This document shows, in pieces, positions 35,082 through 45,040 of a DNA stretch of 64,000 bases. Origin of the DNA: Azospirillum sp. TSA2s. Lineage in GTDB: Bacteria; Pseudomonadota; Alphaproteobacteria; Azospirillales; Azospirillaceae. Where the stretch lies: positions 283,501-347,500 of the forward strand of contig NZ_CP039648.1 in the NCBI RefSeq assembly GCF_004923315.1, in the 5' to 3' direction. A program made the position numbers and the translations under genes. The notes beneath the pieces were generated by a model that did no database searches, had not been told where the DNA came from, and worked only from the letters and a program-made list of their open reading frames with translations. How positions within the stretch are numbered: position 1 is the stretch's first letter; each line of letters opens with the position of its first letter.

Positions 35082-35169
35082 CCCGTCACCCCTTGAAGAC
35101 GGGGACCCAGGTCATCCGCTTCGGTCCTCAATGTGAACGCCTGGATCCCCGCCTTCGCGGGGATGACGG
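35082..35169. repeat. REP-like inverted repeat pair (family C), right side of the GIY-YIG gene
   Basis: The right arm (35141-35168) carries the intact CCCCGCCTTCGCGGGG hairpin with CTGGAT and ATGACG flanks. The left arm (35082-35110) is a diverged copy (CCCCTTGAAGACGGGG). It mirrors the pair at 34656-34749. Confidence 0.8.
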
Positions 35170-35189
35170 TCCCAAAGAGTGCTGCTCTA

Positions 35190-36674
<1,485 letters not shown>

Positions 36675-36719
36675 GGCTTTGCCTCGTCCTTCTCAAGAAT
36701 GCTGTTCGGTGCGCGCCGT

Positions 36720-37190
36720 TCAGTGCGCAGGGCGGGCCGGCTGGGCGGCTGTGGAGTTCGTTGCGGCTGCCGGGGCGGGGAAGGTGATGGGGGCCATCAT
36801 GTCGGCCAGCGTCACCTCCTCCAGCGCGCCGCGAATGGCGCGGTTCACCTTTTCCCAACCGCCGCGCATGGGGCAAAGTTGCTCCACCCCGCATTGGCTG
36901 TCGGCACCGTCGACGCAGGCGGTCAGCGCGATGGGACCATCGAGCGCCGTGATGATTTCCGCAATGGAGATTGCATCGGCCGGCCGGCTCAGCGCATAAC
37001 CGCCGGCAGCGCCGCGTTGCGAGGTGGTGAGCCCCGCAGGCGTCATCGTCTTCATCAGCTTGGCGACGGTGGGAGCGGGAACGCCGGTGCGGTCGGCAAG
37101 ATGGGCGACGGTGTGGACCGTGCCGACCTGGCGCGCCATCTCGCTCAACACGACGATGGCATAGTCGGTCAGCTTGCTCAGCCGGATCAT
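36720..37190 (-). CDS. Rrf2-family SUF operon regulator with Cys cluster ligands
   Basis: A 156-residue winged-helix regulator (MIRLSKLTDYAIVVLSEMAR, then ADRTGVPAPTVAKLMKTMTP and the wing QRGAAGGYALSRPA). Three cysteines in ACVDGADSQCGVEQLCPM are spaced as in Fe-S-binding Rrf2 proteins of the SUF-regulator type, so it probably senses cluster status. The start ATG 37190 gives the canonical N-terminus; an upstream GTG would add six residues. The C-terminus has an Ala/Pro-rich tail. Its own promoter carries a palindrome (37223-37241), consistent with autorepression. Confidence 0.92.
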   Translation of the reverse strand: MIRLSKLTDYAIVVLSEMARQVGTVHTVAHLADRTGVPAPTVAKLMKTMTPAGLTTSQRGAAGGYALSRPADAISIAEIITALDGPIALTACVDGADSQCGVEQLCPMRGGWEKVNRAIRGALEEVTLADMMAPITFPAPAAATNSTAAQPARPAH

Positions 37191-37222
37191 GCCCGCACCC
37201 CGTTTCACCCCGGTTTCGAATA

Positions 37223-37258
37223 CAGGACCAATTTAGTCCTGATTGCTCCTGGGGGCAA
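37223..37258 (-). promoter_or_regulatory. Promoter and operator of the suf operon
   Basis: On the minus strand TTGCCC (37258-37253), 17 bases, and TAAATT (37235-37230) form a promoter. CAGGAC-N7-GTCCTG (37223-37241) covers the -10 box. The likely ligand is the Rrf2 protein encoded downstream. Confidence 0.6.
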
Positions 37259-37465
37259 GGGGGGTTTGTCGATTAGAGTGCAGTGTTTCTGCCGGTTTGG
37301 CGGGTTTGCATGGCTGATGCGCTGCCAATACCCGTCAACGCTGCTTGGTTATAGCGCCGCTCCCGCCACCACGCTACAGCGAAGCCGCAGGTGCAGGGAT
37401 GGGGTGCGGCAGTGTGTCGCGGCTGTCGGCGCTGTACAGGCTGCGTGAAGGTTCAGGCGGCGGGA

Positions 37466-37497
37466 TTGACCATGTTCATATCTGGACTATATAGTCC
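37466..37497 (+). promoter_or_regulatory. Promoter and operator of the Xre/RES toxin-antitoxin operon
   Basis: TTGACC (37466-37471) and TATAGT (37490-37495) are 18 bases apart (TATATA at 16 is an alternative). The perfect 14-base palindrome GGACTATATAGTCC (37484-37497) covers the -10 box, as expected for autorepression by the antitoxin. The 315-base gap from the Rrf2 gene holds no other feature except the suf promoter. Confidence 0.65.
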
Positions 37498-37523
37498 CGT
37501 TATGGACAAAAGGGATACCAGCC

Positions 37524-38051
37524 ATGCCCGCTCGTGCTCACCGCGCCGCCGATCCTATCGCTGCCGGACCTTCGCTCCTCCTGCCGGATCGGTTCTCCCC
37601 GACCAAGCGCCGGCAACTCAGCGGGCCGGGGCTGCGGGCCTTTCTGGCCATCGCCGACCTTTGGCGTTTGACGGAGGCCGAGCGTCTGCTGGTGCTGGGT
37701 TCGCCCGGCCGTTCGACCTATTTCGGCTGGGTCGCCAAGGCGCGCGATGGTCAGGAGTTGACCTTGCCGGTCGACGTGCTGTTGCGCATCTCCGCCGTCC
37801 TCGGCATCCACAAGGCGCTGATGATCCTATTCGGCTCGGAGTCGGCGGCGATGGACTGGTTGACCGGCCCGCACGATGGGCCATCCTTTGGCGGTCAGCC
37901 GCCGATGGCGCTGGTCACCAACGGCACGATGGACGGACCCATGCTGGTGCGTCGTTACCTCGATGCCGGGCGGGGAGGGGTGTTTGGGCCACCCGGTTCG
38001 ATGGACGAGACGAGCACCCCCTACGGCGACGACGACATTGTGATCGTGTGA
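37524..38051 (+). CDS. Xre/MbcA/ParS-type antitoxin
   Basis: A 175-residue antitoxin. The N-terminal part is an Xre-like helical region (LSGPGLRAFLAIADLWRLTE). The ParS/MbcA toxin-binding domain (DUF2384) follows at about residues 50-115 (LGSPGRSTYFGWVAKARDG, LTLPVDVLLRISAVLGIHKA, LFGSESAAMDWL). A Gly/Asp-rich acidic tail ends DDDIVIV. AAAGGGA lies 9 bases before ATG 37524. The RES toxin starts 4 bases after the stop. A second frame starting at ATG 37502 is a shadow. Confidence 0.87.
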   Translation: MPARAHRAADPIAAGPSLLLPDRFSPTKRRQLSGPGLRAFLAIADLWRLTEAERLLVLGSPGRSTYFGWVAKARDGQELTLPVDVLLRISAVLGIHKALMILFGSESAAMDWLTGPHDGPSFGGQPPMALVTNGTMDGPMLVRRYLDAGRGGVFGPPGSMDETSTPYGDDDIVIV

Positions 38052-38055
38052 AACC

Positions 38056-38754
38056 GTGACAGCCTCCATTGCCATCCCGCAATCGACACACCGCCTGATC
38101 CCTTCACGGTTTCCGCCCATTCCGGCCTTTGACGGCGTGACGCATCCGGACGATCTGGAAGCCGTCATGGAACTGGAGGGTTGGACCAACGACCGTCTGG
38201 TGCGGGAGCGCGTGGCCCGCCTGCCCCGCGACCAGTGGGTCTACGGCGTTCCGAACGCTTCGGTCGTGATGGCCGCCTTCCTGCACGCCGCCCCCGCCGG
38301 TGGCCGCTTCAACAGTGGCGATCTTGGGGCATGGTACGGGGCGTGGGCGCTGAAAACGGCCATCGCAGAAGTCGCCCATCATCTTCGGCGCGAGGCCGTT
38401 TACCGCCGGCTTCCGGAGATGCGGCTGACCTACCGTCTCTACACCGCCCGTCTTGATGGCGACTTCCTGGACATCCGGGGCCAGCGCGCCGTGCGACCCG
38501 ACCTTTACGTGGCAGGCAGCTACCAGGCGTCCCAGGCATTCGGGGAGGAGGTGCGCGCAGGGCAGGCCGCCGGCATCGTCTACGACAGTTTGCGCCACGA
38601 CGGGGGCGTCAACGCCATCGCATATCGCCCGCGCCTGATCCGGGAGGTCACCCAGGCCGATCATTATGAGATCACCGCGCCTGTGGAGGGTGCCGTGATC
38701 GCGCGACAGCAGACGATCGGCACAGCGATGCGCAGGCCGGAAGCGTTGACCTGA
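38056..38754 (+). CDS. RES-domain toxin
   Basis: A 232-residue toxin of the ParT/MbcT group, which degrades or ADP-ribosylates with NAD+. The RES-domain core is GGRFNSGDLGAWYGAWALKT (Arg of R-E-S), AIAEVAHHL (Glu) and AGIVYDSLRHDGG (Ser). The start is GTG 38056, four bases after the antitoxin stop, with no clear ribosome-binding site, pointing to translational coupling. A hairpin terminator follows. Confidence 0.9.
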   Translation: MTASIAIPQSTHRLIPSRFPPIPAFDGVTHPDDLEAVMELEGWTNDRLVRERVARLPRDQWVYGVPNASVVMAAFLHAAPAGGRFNSGDLGAWYGAWALKTAIAEVAHHLRREAVYRRLPEMRLTYRLYTARLDGDFLDIRGQRAVRPDLYVAGSYQASQAFGEEVRAGQAAGIVYDSLRHDGGVNAIAYRPRLIREVTQADHYEITAPVEGAVIARQQTIGTAMRRPEALT

Positions 38755-38761
38755 ATGCGGA

Positions 38762-38790
38762 AAACCCCGCGCCTGGTGTGGCGCGGGGTT
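38762..38790. terminator. Bidirectional hairpin terminator
   Basis: AACCCCGCGCC and GGCGCGGGGTT form a perfect 11-base stem. Read on the minus strand it is followed by TTTT, so it fits the end of the DUF3618 operon as well as the RES toxin transcript. Confidence 0.7.
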
Positions 38791-38818
38791 CGTCCGGTAA
38801 GCGTAGAAGGACGGGCGG

Positions 38819-39820
38819 TCAGCCCGGCTTCTTCACTTCCGCGCGGGCGGCGTCGGTGGCCTCCGACACGACGTCGTGCAGGTCTTCCTTCGCCGATTCG
38901 ACCACCGTTTCGGCAGCGGCCTGGGCGGCGCGGGTGCCGCGGTCCAGCGCGTCCATTGCGATGGCCTTGGCCCGCTCGGTCGCTTCGTCGGCATACTCGC
39001 CGACCCACTGCTTCTCATAGCGGGTGCCCGGCAGGGCGGCGCCGATGGCCGCACCCAGTGCAACGCCCATGGCACCGGCGACGATGGGATGGTCCTCCAC
39101 GAGGTCCCAGAAGCCGGTCGACATGTCATGCGCACGGTGGCGCAGATGGTCGGCCGACGGCGCCATGGAGGAGAGGCGCGACATGCCGCGGCTGGCATAG
39201 GACTGGGACTGCCGCTGGCCATGGATATCGCCGCGGCCCGTTGTATGGTCGCCGTCCGACCTCCCCATCATGCCGCTGACCCTGTCCGAGGCGCTGTCGT
39301 AGGCGGAGCCGACCGCGCCCGAGGCGCTGTCATAGGCGGAACTGGCGGCGTTGCGGACGCTCTCGCCGGCGCCGCTCAGCGATTCGCGGGCGTAGTCCAC
39401 GGCGTCGCCCATGCGGTGGCGGGCATTGCGGACGGTGCTGGACCGGGCGATGCGGCGGTCGTAGCCCGTGCTCGACAGGGCCAGCCAGCCCAGCCCGATG
39501 CCGACCAGCGCCAGCGGGATCGGGTTGCTGGTCACGTTGTCCAGCATCGATCCCGACGATCGGGACTGCGACTGCCGGTAATGAACGGTCTGGCCGCTTT
39601 CGTAGCGGTCGGACTGCTGCGACGGCGAATAGGTGTGCTTCATGGAATTCTCCATCAGGGATTGGGGAGACCACCGCGTCAGTCTGTCGCGCAGACGGGA
39701 GCTGCGGTCGCGCAGCGCCTCGACGGTGCCGCCGATGCGCGCGCGGCTGGCGCGGATGTCGCCCTCCAGGGCGTCGAGATCCTGCGGCCCGGTTTCGGAT
39801 TTACGAACGTCGTCCGTCAT
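38819..39820 (-). CDS. DUF3618 membrane-associated protein
   Basis: A 333-residue protein. The N-terminal DUF3618 region (residues 1-50: DLDALEGDIRASRARIGGTV, EALRDRSSRLRDRL) is followed by a short hydrophobic segment (NPIPLALVGIGLGWLAL, near 105-121). Then comes a long low-complexity Ser/Ala/Gly/Asp region with SAYDSASGAVGSAYDSASDR repeats. Near 250 there is a second hydrophobic glycine-zipper-like segment (VAGAMGVALGAAIGAALPG), and an amphipathic helical C-terminus. It is the third gene of a three-gene minus-strand operon, 11 bases after the holin-like gene. Such trios are seen in rhizobia and azospirilla and are linked to envelope or nutrient stress; the exact role is unknown. Confidence 0.8.
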   Translation of the reverse strand: MTDDVRKSETGPQDLDALEGDIRASRARIGGTVEALRDRSSRLRDRLTRWSPQSLMENSMKHTYSPSQQSDRYESGQTVHYRQSQSRSSGSMLDNVTSNPIPLALVGIGLGWLALSSTGYDRRIARSSTVRNARHRMGDAVDYARESLSGAGESVRNAASSAYDSASGAVGSAYDSASDRVSGMMGRSDGDHTTGRGDIHGQRQSQSYASRGMSRLSSMAPSADHLRHRAHDMSTGFWDLVEDHPIVAGAMGVALGAAIGAALPGTRYEKQWVGEYADEATERAKAIAMDALDRGTRAAQAAAETVVESAKEDLHDVVSEATDAARAEVKKPG

Positions 39821-39831
39821 CGGCCGGCCCC

Positions 39832-40257
39832 TCAGCGGGCAAGCTGGGACTTGGCCCAACGCTTGTCCTCGTCCAGCGTGTTGATCGTGCGGCGGGGGCG
39901 GAGGTTGGCGGGGCTCAACCGGTTCTTGCCGACATAGGCAAGGATGCCGCCGACCAGCAGAACCACCACGCCGACGATCAGCGCGGACAGCCACGGGGCC
40001 AGGACGTTGGACAGGCCGAGAACCGCGGAGGCAAGCAGGACCAGAACGCCGGCGAAGGCGATCAGTCCGCCGACGGCGATGAAGGCCACGCCGCCGGCGG
40101 CCTCGGTGGCCTTGTCGGTCAGCTCGGCCTTCGCCAACGCGATCTCGGATCGGGCAAGGTTGGCGGATTCGCGGGCGAGATCGGCGAACAGGCCGGCGAG
40201 CGGCCGGTCCTGCCGCGGATCCCGCGGCTCGTCATAGCGGTTCTCGGCGGCGCTCAT
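39832..40257 (-). CDS. Holin-superfamily-like membrane protein
   Basis: A 141-residue protein resembling the phage-holin/YqjE family. An amphipathic N-terminal helix (LFADLARESANLARSEIALA, KAELTDKATEA) precedes two membrane segments (VAFIAVGGLIAFAGVLVLLA and WLSALIVGVVVLLVGGILAY) and a basic tail. These proteins are chromosomal and usually not lysis holins. Its start overlaps the upstream gene by 4 bases. Confidence 0.82.
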   Translation of the reverse strand: MSAAENRYDEPRDPRQDRPLAGLFADLARESANLARSEIALAKAELTDKATEAAGGVAFIAVGGLIAFAGVLVLLASAVLGLSNVLAPWLSALIVGVVVLLVGGILAYVGKNRLSPANLRPRRTINTLDEDKRWAKSQLAR

Positions 40258-41315
40258 GGACGCTGTCCCTGCGGCTTGGAGGTGGAGGAGGTGGTCCCGG
40301 CAGCCCCGCCCTGGGTCCCGCTGGTGCCGGTGGTGTTGCCGGTGCCGCCGACGCCGGTGGCGCCGGAGTTCATGGCGCTGCCGGCATTGCCGCCGGGGGT
40401 GCCGACCGTGCTGGTGCCGAGCGCCGTTTCGGGCGTGGACCCGGTGCCGCGGCCGGTGACGGAGGCCGGGGCGGTGGAGAGAGGCATGCCGATGCGGCCG
40501 GCGGCCGGCTTCGGCTCACCCAGACGCTCCGAAGCACGCTCCGACTCCATGCGGCCGGCCAGATTGCCGGTGTTGACGGCGGAGGACCCGGTCGTCGGCG
40601 TGTCGGCGCTGTGCGACGGCGTGCTGCGGCTGACGGACTCGGCGATGCCACCGGCCATGCCGCGGCTCGGGCTGGAACCGCGTCCCATATCGCGGTTCAT
40701 GTCGCGGCCGGTGTCGTAGGCCGAGCCACGCGCGGTGCGCACGGACTGCGACGGATGGGCGTTGCCGCGCAGCGAGGTGGAGGCGCGGTGCATGCGCCGC
40801 TCGCCGGAGCTCTTGATGAAGCGCGCGGCGAGGAAGCCGACGGCGAAGGCGGCACCGATGAACACCTCGGGTTGGCGGCGGGCGAAGCCCTCGACCTCGC
40901 CGACGATGTCGTCGACATTCGCGTCGCGCAGCATGTCGGCGACCCGCTCGACGCGGCTGGCCGCCTGCTCGGCGTAATCGGCGACCACGCCACCATTCTC
41001 CTCGTTCAACTGCTCGGCAGCCTTGTGCAGGGCGTTGGCGACCCCGCCCAGCTGGTCGGCGGCGCGGCCGGTCTGCTGTTCCAGCAGCGAGCGGATGCGG
41101 CCCTGGGCATTGCCCAGCGTCTCCCGCCCGGTGGCCATCGCGTCGTCGGCGGCGCGGTTGACGGTCTTCTTGATATCCTCGACGCCGCTGCGTCCACCGG
41201 ACGTGCTGTTGCCGATGGTGGAGCTGCCGGCGGTCGAACTTCCAGCGGTGGAACTTCCGGTGGTGGAGCCGGTCGGGTTCGGTCCGCCGGTGCCGGTCAT
41301 GTCGCGGTTCGGCAT
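40254..41315 (-). CDS. Ser/Thr/Gly-rich helical protein with membrane anchor (nutrient-deprivation-induced type)
   Basis: A 353-residue protein, first in the operon with the DUF3618 and holin-like genes. GAGGAGG lies upstream of ATG 41315. The N-terminus has repeats of the form TAGSSTAGSSTIGNST. Residues 45-150 form an apolipoprotein-like amphipathic helix (DIKKTVNRAADDAMATGRET, LLEQQTGRAADQLGGVANAL). A membrane-facing segment (VFIGAAFAVGFLAARFIKSS) comes next, then about 170 residues of Ser/Thr/Gly-rich disorder. The architecture suggests a membrane-linked stress protein. Function unknown. Confidence 0.75.
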   Translation of the reverse strand: MPNRDMTGTGGPNPTGSTTGSSTAGSSTAGSSTIGNSTSGGRSGVEDIKKTVNRAADDAMATGRETLGNAQGRIRSLLEQQTGRAADQLGGVANALHKAAEQLNEENGGVVADYAEQAASRVERVADMLRDANVDDIVGEVEGFARRQPEVFIGAAFAVGFLAARFIKSSGERRMHRASTSLRGNAHPSQSVRTARGSAYDTGRDMNRDMGRGSSPSRGMAGGIAESVSRSTPSHSADTPTTGSSAVNTGNLAGRMESERASERLGEPKPAAGRIGMPLSTAPASVTGRGTGSTPETALGTSTVGTPGGNAGSAMNSGATGVGGTGNTTGTSGTQGGAAGTTSSTSKPQGQRP

Positions 41316-41521
41316 CTTGTCTTTCCTCCTCGGGGATTCCGGTATTCCGCGGCTCCGCGCCTGCGGCATCAAACCGCCCGTTGCGGAATCGGGTGTCGGG
41401 AGGGAAACACCAGCCAAGCCTTCGGGGTTCCACGCAGCCGCTGCGCGAAATGGACAGTCACCACCAATGTGCTAAACTTTGCCGGGAATATCCTGGTGCG
41501 ACCCGGCCGGAGGGTGGCGGC

Positions 41522-42670
41522 ATGAGCGTCTTCAGCGTGGTGGCCGACGGACAGGCCGGACTTTTTCGGCTTCAACAGGCGAAGAAGCCTTGGGAAAAGG
41601 ACCTTCAGGCGAAGGACGCCCAGGGGCAGCTCGCCCAGAAGGCCGAGCGGGCGCAGGCGCTGACCCAGCCCTCCGCCAAGTGGCAGAGCGACCATGCCTC
41701 CGCCCAGGCGGCCCTGGAGGAGGCGAAGCGGGTCGGCGGGTCCAAGGCGTCGGCCGCCGCCCGGCTGGAACAGGTCGAACGCAGGATCGAGGAACTGAAG
41801 CTGGCGATGCGCTTCGCCCAGGGCGATCCGCAGAAGCTGGCCGCCTTGGCGCGGGAGGCGGCGCTGCTGGCGCGCGAGGCCGGGCGTGCCGCCAAGGAGT
41901 ATGGTGCCGGCATCAAGGCCGCGGCCGAGATGGGGCTTCCCGGTGATGCCGCCACCGCCACCGGCGGCTCGATGCTGTCGTCGGAGACGACGATCACCCG
42001 CAGCACCACCAGCCTGACCCTGCAGCAGACCGAGGTGACGCTGACCATCGGCATCTCGACGGGGGAGGGGGCATCGGCGGAAAGTGCCGCCGATCTGATG
42101 GCTGCGGATGCCGGAGCGGAGGCGGACTCCGCAGGCGGGGTCGCGGGGCAGGACGGCACGCTGCCCGACGACATCGCCCGGCTGGTGGAGGATGTGCTGT
42201 CCGGCTTGGACGGGGGCGGGCTGGCCGGGTCCGACCCGGCCTCCGCCACGACGGCCGGGACCGGCGGCCGCAGCGCGATGATCCAGCAGTTGATGGCCGA
42301 CAATGCCATGAAGATGTCGCGCTATCGCGAGGCCGACGCCTTCGGCCAACGGGTGGAGGGGGTGCTCGCCACGTCCAAGCGCATCATCGGCGAGGCGAAG
42401 GCCGCCAACATGCTGGACGAATCCGAGAAGCGGCGGCGCGAGCGGCGGGAGGGATTCAAGGCCGACGACAAGATGGTCGATGCCGCCCAGAAGGAGGTCA
42501 ACGCCCTGCGTGCCGAGGCGTTCGGGTCCAGCGACGCCCTTGCCGTGGCCGGATTGCTCGGCGGCGGCGATGCGGAGAGCGCGGAAATGCCGGTGCTGCC
42601 ATCGGCTGCCAATTCGGGGGCTGCCGATCCGACCGTCCAGCCGGCGGCGGCGCTGGATCTGCTGGCCTGA
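41522..42670 (+). CDS. Hypothetical helical protein
   Basis: A 382-residue protein without a recognised domain. GGAGGG precedes ATG 41522. The N-terminal 140 residues are predicted coiled coil (LEQVERRIEELKLAMRFAQG). A Thr/Ser-rich stretch (SSETTITRSTTSLTLQQTEV) and an acidic Gly-rich linker come next, then a second helical part (LMADNAMKMSRYREADAFGQ, RRRERREGFKADDKMVDAAQ). The layout recalls flagellar-hook-length-like or secreted structural proteins, but no motif supports that. It is divergent from the DUF3618 operon and precedes glcB. Confidence 0.72.
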   Translation: MSVFSVVADGQAGLFRLQQAKKPWEKDLQAKDAQGQLAQKAERAQALTQPSAKWQSDHASAQAALEEAKRVGGSKASAAARLEQVERRIEELKLAMRFAQGDPQKLAALAREAALLAREAGRAAKEYGAGIKAAAEMGLPGDAATATGGSMLSSETTITRSTTSLTLQQTEVTLTIGISTGEGASAESAADLMAADAGAEADSAGGVAGQDGTLPDDIARLVEDVLSGLDGGGLAGSDPASATTAGTGGRSAMIQQLMADNAMKMSRYREADAFGQRVEGVLATSKRIIGEAKAANMLDESEKRRRERREGFKADDKMVDAAQKEVNALRAEAFGSSDALAVAGLLGGGDAESAEMPVLPSAANSGAADPTVQPAAALDLLA

Positions 42671-42819
42671 CCGGGATAGGCCGCCTGCTACCATTTCTCC
42701 ATACGCTGCGGTGCGACATTGTGTTGACCGGCTCGCGCTTGAGACGCGATAACCGATGAACCAAGACTCCCGGAGAGGAGTCTGCGAACCGAGCGCAAGA
42801 GAATGGGACACGCAACGAG

Positions 42820-44991
42820 ATGAGCAACTGGATCCGCCGTGGCGGCCTCGAAATCGCCCAACCGCTGTACGACTTCATCAATGACGAGGCGCTGCCGGGG
42901 ACCGGTGTCGACGCCGACCGTCTCTGGACCGGCCTCGACCAGCTCCTGCACGAGCTGGCGCCGCGCAACAAGGCTCTGCTCGACAAGCGCGACAGCCTGC
43001 AGGCGCAGATCGACGCGTGGCATACCGCCCGCCGCGGCAAGCTCTTCGATCAGGCCGAATACGAGTCCTTCCTGCGCGAGATCGGCTATCTGGTGCCGGA
43101 GGGCGGCGACTTCGCCGTCGGCACCGGCAATGTCGATCCGGAAATCGCCTATCTCGCCGGCCCGCAGCTGGTGGTGCCGATCACCAACGCCCGCTATGCC
43201 CTGAACGCCGCCAACGCGCGCTGGGGCAGCCTGTACGATGCGCTGTACGGCACCGATGCCATTCCCGGCACCCCGGCGGCCGGCGGCTATGACGCCGCCC
43301 GCGGCGCGCAGGTGATCGCCTGGGCGCGCAAGTTCCTGGACGACAGCGTTCCGCTGGCCGAAGGCAGTCATGCCGACGCCACCGGCTATGCGGTCGAGGG
43401 CGACACGCTGGCGGTGACGCTGAAGAGCGGCGTCAAGACCGGCCTGAAGGACAAGGCCGCCTTCGTCGGTTGGCAGGGCGAGGCTTCGGCGCCGTCGGCC
43501 GTGCTGCTGGTCCAGAACGGCACCCACATCGAAATCCGCATCGACCGCAACAGCGTGATCGGCAAGGACGACGCGGCCGGCGTCGCCGACGTCGTGCTGG
43601 AAGCGGCGCTGTCGACCATCCAGGACTGCGAGGATTCCGTCGCCGCCGTGGATGCGGAGGACAAGGTCGTCGCCTACCGCAACTGGCTGGGCCTGATGAA
43701 GGGCACGCTGGAGGCCAGCTTCCCCAAGGGCGACAAGACCATCGTCCGCAAGCTGAACCCGGATCGCGTCTACACCACGCCGACCGGCAGCGTCACCCTG
43801 CATGGCCGCAGCCTGCTGCTGGTCCGCAACGTCGGCCACCTGATGACCATCGACATGGTCAAGCTGTCCGACGGCAGCGAGGCGCCGGAAGGCATCCTCG
43901 ACGGCGTCTTCACCTCGCTGATCGCCCTGCACGATCTGAAGGCCCCCCAAAAAGCTGATGGCGGGTTGCGCAACAGCCGCGCCGGCTCGGTCTACATCGT
44001 GAAGCCGAAGATGCACGGGCCGGAAGAGGTCGCCTTCGCCGACGAGCTGTTCGGCCGCGTCGAGGATCTGCTGGGCATGGCCCGCAACACCCTCAAGGTC
44101 GGCATCATGGACGAGGAGCGCCGCACCAGCGTCAACCTCAAGGAGTGCATCCGCGCCGCCAAGGACCGCGTGGTGTTCATCAACACCGGCTTCCTCGACC
44201 GCACCGGCGACGAGATCCACACCTCGATGGAGGCCGGCCCGGTCGTCCGCAAGGCGGCGATGAAGGCCACCAAGTGGATTTCGGCCTATGAGGACAACAA
44301 TGTCGATGTCGGTCTGCGCGCCGGGCTGAAGGGCCGCGCCCAGATTGGCAAGGGCATGTGGGCGATGCCGGACTTGATGGCCGACATGCTGGTCGCCAAG
44401 ATCGGCCACCCGAAGGCCGGCGCCAACACCGCCTGGGTCCCGTCGCCGACCGCCGCCACCCTGCATGCCACCCACTATCACGCCGTGAACGTGGCCGAGG
44501 TGCAGGACCAGCTTGCCAAGCGTCAGGCAGCATCCCTGTCCGACATCCTGACCATCCCGCTCGCCGACCGCCCCAACTGGTCGGAGGACGAGATTCGGCA
44601 GGAGCTGGAGAACAACGCCCAGGGCATCCTCGGCTATGTGGTGCGCTGGATCGACCAGGGCGTCGGCTGCTCCAAGGTGCCGGACATCCACGATGTCGGG
44701 CTGATGGAAGACCGCGCCACCCTGCGCATCTCCAGCCAGCACATCGCCAACTGGCTGCACCACGGCATCTGCACCGAGGCCCAGGTGATGGAGGTCATGA
44801 AGCGCATGGCCGCCGTCGTCGACAAGCAGAATGCCGGCGACCCGTTGTACAAGCCGATGGCCGGCAACTTCGACGGCAGCATCGCCTTCCAGGCGGCGTG
44901 CGATCTGGTGTTCAAGGGCCGCGTCCAGCCGAACGGCTACACGGAGCCGGTCCTGCATGCGCGTCGCCGTCAGGTGAAGGCGGCGGGGTGA
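42820..44991 (+). CDS. glcB: Malate synthase G
   Basis: Condenses glyoxylate with acetyl-CoA to malate in the glyoxylate shunt or glycolate pathway. The 723 residues match E. coli GlcB in length and order: N-terminal [20 protein letters not shown], the TIM-barrel with [36 protein letters not shown], and the C-terminal plug carrying [19 protein letters not shown] and [19 protein letters not shown]. No aceA is in the window. A strong hairpin follows the stop. Confidence 0.97.
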   Translation: MSNWIRRGGLEIAQPLYDFINDEALPGTGVDADRLWTGLDQLLHELAPRNKALLDKRDSLQAQIDAWHTARRGKLFDQAEYESFLREIGYLVPEGGDFAVGTGNVDPEIAYLAGPQLVVPITNARYALNAANARWGSLYDALYGTDAIPGTPAAGGYDAARGAQVIAWARKFLDDSVPLAEGSHADATGYAVEGDTLAVTLKSGVKTGLKDKAAFVGWQGEASAPSAVLLVQNGTHIEIRIDRNSVIGKDDAAGVADVVLEAALSTIQDCEDSVAAVDAEDKVVAYRNWLGLMKGTLEASFPKGDKTIVRKLNPDRVYTTPTGSVTLHGRSLLLVRNVGHLMTIDMVKLSDGSEAPEGILDGVFTSLIALHDLKAPQKADGGLRNSRAGSVYIVKPKMHGPEEVAFADELFGRVEDLLGMARNTLKVGIMDEERRTSVNLKECIRAAKDRVVFINTGFLDRTGDEIHTSMEAGPVVRKAAMKATKWISAYEDNNVDVGLRAGLKGRAQIGKGMWAMPDLMADMLVAKIGHPKAGANTAWVPSPTAATLHATHYHAVNVAEVQDQLAKRQAASLSDILTIPLADRPNWSEDEIRQELENNAQGILGYVVRWIDQGVGCSKVPDIHDVGLMEDRATLRISSQHIANWLHHGICTEAQVMEVMKRMAAVVDKQNAGDPLYKPMAGNFDGSIAFQAACDLVFKGRVQPNGYTEPVLHARRRQVKAAG

Positions 44992-45000
44992 GTTGGTATT

Positions 45001-45032
45001 TGCGGCGGAGGGGCATCATCCCCTCCGCCGCA
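45001..45032. terminator. Bidirectional hairpin between glcB and the TPR-methyltransferase gene
   Basis: TGCGGCGGAGGGG and CCCCTCCGCCGCA form a perfect 13-base stem with a 6-base loop, between two convergent genes. No T-tract is present. Confidence 0.65.
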
Positions 45033-45040
45033 GCCCTTGC

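Noticed and set aside
42688..44958. 756-codon open frame antisense to glcB
   Set aside because: Same reason; the plus strand encodes an end-to-end malate synthase G.
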